A DNA stretch of 64,000 bases from Actinomycetes bacterium. GTDB taxonomy: Bacteria > Actinomycetota > Coriobacteriia > Coriobacteriales > Eggerthellaceae. Made by a program: the position numbers and the translations under genes. Shown piece after piece: positions 60,227-64,000 of this stretch. The notes beneath the pieces were generated by a model. The model ran no database searches, was not told the origin of the DNA, and worked only from the letters and a program-made list of their open reading frames with translations. The stretch lies in contig JAEWQO010000126.1 in assembly GCA_023460315.1 (NCBI GenBank), positions 1-64,000 of the forward strand. The letters are read 5' to 3'. The stretch's first letter is position 1. Every line of letters begins with the position of its first letter.

Positions 60227-63019
60227 ATGATGGACAGGGCGTACGGTGGATCGGTGCCGCGTCGAGACTCCGACGGCGAGACTTCCGGTTCTGCCCCTGC
60301 CGCCGGTGACATCGCCGATGCCACGCGTGGCACACTCAAGATATTCTTTGGCTATGCGGCAGGCGTCGGCAAAACCTACGCCATGCTCGAACGGGCTCAT
60401 GCGGCGGTGGGGGAAGGCTGCGATGTCGTTGTCGGGTACATCGAGCCTCACACGCGTGTCGAGACCATGGCGCTCGTCGAAGGCCTCGAGTGCGTCTCTC
60501 CGCTGGCGGTCGAGCATCGCGGCATCACGTTGCGCGAACTTGACCTAGATGCCGTTCTTGCACGAAATCCGCAGATCGTGCTCGTCGACGAGCTTGCGCA
60601 CACCAATGCCTCCGGGCGTCGCCACCGCAAGCGCTATCAGGACGTCGAGGAACTGCTGCGTGCGGGAATCAGCGTTTTCACCACGATGAACGTCCAGCAT
60701 CTGGAGGGCTTGAACGACAAGATAGCCGCCATCACGCAGGTCGACGTGACAGAACGGGTTCCCGACCGCGTCTTTGACTGCGCCGATTCCGTTGAATTGG
60801 TCGACATCGAGCCGAATGACCTGATCGAACGTCTGGAAGCGGGCAAGGTCTACCTTCCCGAGCGCGCGGCTGCGGCGCTGGCGAACTTCTTCTCGCGCAG
60901 GAACCTCATGGCGTTGCGGGAAATCGCGCTGCGCCGCATGGCCGATCGCCTGACCCGCAGGGCTGAGGATCGGGGCCCGACAACGCATGGGGAGGCCGGC
61001 GAGGACGTGCTGGTGCGGGTGACGGCAGAAGCGGGCAATGCCAAGGTGATACGTGCTGCGGCAAACATGGCCGAGTCGTTGCACGGGACCCTGACCGCTC
61101 TGGTCGTCGTGGCGGAGAGCAGGAGGCCCGCCACGGACGAAAGCGTGCGCTTGCGTCGAAACATCGACCTTGCGGAGGAACTGGGGGGCCATGTGGTGAC
61201 GCTGCACGGCGATGACGCAGCGCTGCTCATCTCTCAGTATTCGGTAACTGCCGGCATCACACACCTGGTGATTGGCGGGGCCGCATCGGGCGCGGGGCCC
61301 GTTTGGGCCCGCGACGAGATTGTCAACCGGTTGATCAGGCTATCGTATGGGGCATCCATCACGGTGATCCCGGTCAAGGATCTGCCGGGGAGACTTGGAG
61401 CGGCGCGTGGCGTCACGGGATTTCGGCTGACGTGGGGAGATTTCGGGAAAGCTCTCGCCGCAGTCGCAGTGGCGACGGCGTTTGGCCTGGCACTCCATTC
61501 CCTCGGTTTTGCCTCGTCTGTCATCCTCATGATTTACATGCTGGTCACCCTCTTGTTTGCAACGAGGGCCGAAGGCTTCTTCTACGCGGTGTTCGCCGCT
61601 CTCGGCAGCGTCTTGGCCTATAATTTTTTTCTTACCGAGCCGCGCTTCACCTTTCATGTCGCGGGATTCTCGTATCCCATCATCTTTGCATTCCTCCTCG
61701 TTGGAACGTTGGTGGCCTCGTCGCTCGCCATACGCATAAAGCGACAGGCTGAGGCCACGGCCCGCCGCGCCTACCGCACTGAGGTTCTGCTGGAAAGCAG
61801 CCGTGAGCTGCAGGCGAGCACAACAGTCGAAGCGTGCTTTGCAACGTCGGCGACCCAGCTCATGAAGATCCTCGATCGCCCGGTGATCATGTATCGGATG
61901 GGGGATGACGGCCGTCTGGGCGAGCCGCAAGTGAGCGATCCCTCCGGTGCCGGTGCGCTTCCGGCCGGACTCACTGCCCAAAGCGAGATGGCCGTCGCCG
62001 CCTGGGTGGCATCCAACAATGAGCGGGCGGGGGCAACGACCGACACGCTGCGTGAGGCACGCTGCCTCTATCTGCCCATCAGGTCGAAGAACCAGGTCTT
62101 CGGAGTGGCGGGCCTCATGGTTCAAAATGACGATGAGGATTTTGGGGCTTTTGAGAAGAATCTCATGGTGGCCGTGCTGGCCGAATGCGGGCAGGCGGCT
62201 GAACGGCTATCGTTCGCACGTGAGCGCCATGAGATGCGCATGAAGGTGGAAAAGGAAGCGCTTCGGTCCAATCTGTTGCGCGCCATATCGCATGATCTGC
62301 GCACGCCCCTCACCAGCATCTCGGGAGATGCCGACATGTTGCTTTCCGCTTCCGGACATCTGACCGAAAAACAGAGGCTCCAGATGTATCGCGACATCCA
62401 TGAGGATGCAAGCTGGCTGATCGACCTGGTGGAAAATTTGCTGTCAGTCACCCGCATTGACGATGGGACCGTGCAGCTCACGCTGCAACCCGAGCTGATC
62501 GGGGATGTTGTGCAGGAGGCCCTGCGCCATGCCGGCAGGCGCTTGGAGGACCATCACGTTTCGGTCGAAGTGCCTGACGAGCTTCTCCTGGCGCAGATGG
62601 ATGCGCGCCTGATCATGCAAGTTATCGTCAACCTTGTCAACAACGCCGCCACCTACACTCCCCGAGGATCAAACATCACCGTCTCTGCCCTGCGGGCGGA
62701 CGATGGGTGCCGGCCCGTTGTGCGCGTCTCGGTTGCCGACGACGGCCCTGGGGTCCCTGATGCCGACAAGGCTCGCATCTTCGACATGTTTGCCCACGCG
62801 TCCGTGGCAGATCGGCTGGTGGAAGGTGGCGACGCGCGCCGGGGGATGGGCTTGGGCCTTGCCCTGTGCCGTTCTATCGTGCGAGTTCACGGAGGCGAGA
62901 TAACCGTGCGTGACGCCTGTCCGCATGGCTGCGTGTTCTCGTTCGACGTGCCGCTTGTTCACGTTGACGGTCTTGAGGAATGGAACGAGCGCGGAGCGTC
63001 TTGGCAGGGGGAACGCTGA
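60227..63019 (+). CDS. kdpD: KdpD osmosensitive K+ sensor histidine kinase
   Basis: A 930-aa KdpD. N-terminal KdpD domain with Walker A GYAAGVGKTYAMLERAH and DELAHTNASGRRHRKRYQDVEELL; universal-stress-like domain near residues 260-380; four membrane helices (about 410-510); GAF-like domain; phosphorylated His in AISHDLRTPLTSISG; ATPase boxes NLVNNAATYTPRG, DDGPGVPD and GMGLGLALCRSIV. It senses low K+ and phosphorylates KdpE. It begins 230 bp after kdpB, where kdpC usually sits, and overlaps kdpE by 1 nt. ATG 60227 or 60230 fits AAAGGGGG upstream. Confidence 0.95.
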   Translation: MMDRAYGGSVPRRDSDGETSGSAPAAGDIADATRGTLKIFFGYAAGVGKTYAMLERAHAAVGEGCDVVVGYIEPHTRVETMALVEGLECVSPLAVEHRGITLRELDLDAVLARNPQIVLVDELAHTNASGRRHRKRYQDVEELLRAGISVFTTMNVQHLEGLNDKIAAITQVDVTERVPDRVFDCADSVELVDIEPNDLIERLEAGKVYLPERAAAALANFFSRRNLMALREIALRRMADRLTRRAEDRGPTTHGEAGEDVLVRVTAEAGNAKVIRAAANMAESLHGTLTALVVVAESRRPATDESVRLRRNIDLAEELGGHVVTLHGDDAALLISQYSVTAGITHLVIGGAASGAGPVWARDEIVNRLIRLSYGASITVIPVKDLPGRLGAARGVTGFRLTWGDFGKALAAVAVATAFGLALHSLGFASSVILMIYMLVTLLFATRAEGFFYAVFAALGSVLAYNFFLTEPRFTFHVAGFSYPIIFAFLLVGTLVASSLAIRIKRQAEATARRAYRTEVLLESSRELQASTTVEACFATSATQLMKILDRPVIMYRMGDDGRLGEPQVSDPSGAGALPAGLTAQSEMAVAAWVASNNERAGATTDTLREARCLYLPIRSKNQVFGVAGLMVQNDDEDFGAFEKNLMVAVLAECGQAAERLSFARERHEMRMKVEKEALRSNLLRAISHDLRTPLTSISGDADMLLSASGHLTEKQRLQMYRDIHEDASWLIDLVENLLSVTRIDDGTVQLTLQPELIGDVVQEALRHAGRRLEDHHVSVEVPDELLLAQMDARLIMQVIVNLVNNAATYTPRGSNITVSALRADDGCRPVVRVSVADDGPGVPDADKARIFDMFAHASVADRLVEGGDARRGMGLGLALCRSIVRVHGGEITVRDACPHGCVFSFDVPLVHVDGLEEWNERGASWQGER

Positions 63020-63717
63020 TGGATTCCCCTTTTCAGATTTTGGTTGTCGAGGATGATGCGGCAGTGCGCAACCTTGTTGCGACGACGCTCGATGTGCAGG
63101 GGTATCGGCACCGTGAGGCATCGACAGGTGGCCGGGCGTTGCTCGAGCTGTGTTCGGCGATTCCGGTCGATCTGATGATCCTCGACCTGGGGCTGCCCGA
63201 CATGGACGGCGTCGATATCATCCGTGGGGTGCGTGAATGGTCGTCCCTGCCCATCATGGTGCTTTCGGCGCGCCTTGACGATGCCGACAAGGTGGAGGCG
63301 CTCGATGCGGGCGCAGACGACTATCTGGTCAAACCTTTCTCGGTGGACGAGTTGCTGGCCCGTCTGCGCGTGGCGTTGCGCCGCCTTGCGTCCGCGGCGG
63401 AACCAGAGGATGCCGTCTATCGAAACGGCGGGCTCTGCATTGACTATCGGGCGGCCGTTGTCACGCGCGATGGCGACGAGATCCATCTCACGCCCCTTGA
63501 ATATCGGCTGTTGTGCCTGCTTGCACGCAACACCGGCAAGGTGCTCACCCACAACTACATTCTCAAAGAAGTGTGGGGAATGGCCCTGTCGTCAGACCTG
63601 CCGTCTCTCCGCGTCTTCATGGCCACCCTTCGCAAGAAGATCGAGCCCGATCCCGCTCAACCGATATACCTGCACACCCATATCGGCATCGGATACCGTA
63701 TGCTGCGGGTGGAGTGA
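63019..63717 (+). CDS. kdpE: KdpE response regulator
   Basis: A 232-aa OmpR-family regulator. Receiver domain with acidic pocket VVEDDAAVRN, phospho-acceptor Asp in ILDLGLPDMDG and Lys in LVKPFS; winged helix with LTPLEYRLLCLLARNTGKVLTHNYIL and LRVFMATLRKKIEPD. It activates kdp transcription. The ATG overlaps the kdpD stop (TGATG). Confidence 0.94.
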   Translation: MDSPFQILVVEDDAAVRNLVATTLDVQGYRHREASTGGRALLELCSAIPVDLMILDLGLPDMDGVDIIRGVREWSSLPIMVLSARLDDADKVEALDAGADDYLVKPFSVDELLARLRVALRRLASAAEPEDAVYRNGGLCIDYRAAVVTRDGDEIHLTPLEYRLLCLLARNTGKVLTHNYILKEVWGMALSSDLPSLRVFMATLRKKIEPDPAQPIYLHTHIGIGYRMLRVE

Positions 63718-63756
63718 GCCGGAGCTGTCCTGCCGGTCGGAGCTGCCCTGTCGGTC

Positions 63757-64000
63757 TTAAGCCGAAGGCTTTTCGGCGAGGTGGACCGCGGCGATCCCCC
63801 CTGCATAGTTTTTCCAGGTCACATTTTGAAACCCTGCATGCTCCAGCATGTGGGCGTAGGTGCTCTGGTTGGGAAACGCCCTGATGGAGCGGGCGAGGTA
63901 GACGAATCCCTCCTTGTCTCCCGTCACGAGCCCTCCCCAAAAGGGGATCATGTGCTTGAGGTAAAAGCCATACAGGGCGTTCCAGAGGCGGTTCGGCGGG
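63757..64000 (-). CDS. Demethylmenaquinone/ubiquinone-type methyltransferase, 3' end (partial)
   Basis: The last 80 codons of a class I methyltransferase running off the right edge. NALYGFYLKHMIPFWGGLV, then YLARSIRAFPNQ and MLEHAGFQNVTWKNYAGGIAAVH match the C-terminus of MenG/UbiE. It would methylate demethylmenaquinone, the quinone needed by the Dms and fumarate-type reductases in this window. SAM-binding motifs lie outside the window, so the call rests on the C-terminus only. Confidence 0.82.
   Translation of the reverse strand, partial: PPNRLWNALYGFYLKHMIPFWGGLVTGDKEGFVYLARSIRAFPNQSTYAHMLEHAGFQNVTWKNYAGGIAAVHLAEKPSA

Noticed and set aside
1..64000. tRNA, rRNA or other standard RNA genes
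   Set aside because: No T-loop-like GGTTCGAATCC context with a matching acceptor stem, and no rRNA motifs, were seen by eye in any spacer; a covariance-model search was not possible.

Overview
The window is GC-rich DNA, most likely from an anaerobic member of the Eggerthellaceae (class Coriobacteriia, Actinomycetota). The assignment is an inference from gene content: a Tat-exported flavoprotein reductase beside a membrane-anchored LuxR regulator, two DMSO-reductase-type molybdoenzyme loci, a formate-tetrahydrofolate ligase/FchA/FolD one-carbon set, and a TsaB-RimI-TsaD fusion. Species cannot be named from the sequence alone.

Layout. 0-2 kb: Tat-exported fumarate-reductase-like flavoprotein (minus). 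2.8-4.6 kb: membrane LuxR regulator. 5.8-12.7 kb: EamA and APC transporters, a DUF2252 protein and small proteins. 13-17.2 kb: fabH, a flavodoxin-fold oxidoreductase and a C26 glutamine hydrolase, separated by long low-complexity spacers. 17.5-37.2 kb: a contiguous catabolic island with two class III CoA-transferases, an old-yellow-enzyme/Fe-S/FAD reductase, two SLC13-type carriers, a CaiA-like acyl-CoA dehydrogenase, a TIGR03084-type protein, FixC and FixX, a crotonase and an acyl-CoA ligase, followed by rpoN (sigma-54), a sigma-54 activator and FixA/FixB. 37.3-39 kb: a two-component system (minus). 39.1-43.2 kb: coaX, fhs, fchA and folD. 43.5-51.8 kb: a DmsABC operon, a double MarR regulator and a second DmsAB pair. 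51.9-56.5 kb: a Xaa-Pro peptidase, tsaE and the tsaB-rimI-tsaD fusion. 57.9-63.7 kb: kdpB, kdpD and kdpE without kdpA or kdpC. Right edge: 3' end of a menG/ubiE methyltransferase.

Most notable system: the 17.5-37.2 kb island looks like a self-contained sigma-54 regulon. It carries its own sigma factor and enhancer-binding activator, and three promoters with exact GG-N10-GC spacing precede its three main transcription units. The enzymes suggest uptake of an organic acid, CoA activation or transfer, acyl-CoA oxidation or reduction, and electron exchange through a FixABCX complex. The layout resembles the carnitine (cai/fix) and bile-acid (bai) pathways but matches neither, so the substrate is unknown.

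Other signals: three copies of a 213-214 bp MITE-like element with 19-bp terminal inverted repeats; two perfect parS sites, one inside the coding linker of the Tsa fusion next to a 20-copy hexamer repeat; a FolD whose cyclohydrolase residues appear lost, beside a separate cyclohydrolase gene; a histidine kinase whose start codon appears to have become ATA; and a DmsA paralogue with no Tat signal and no membrane-anchor gene.
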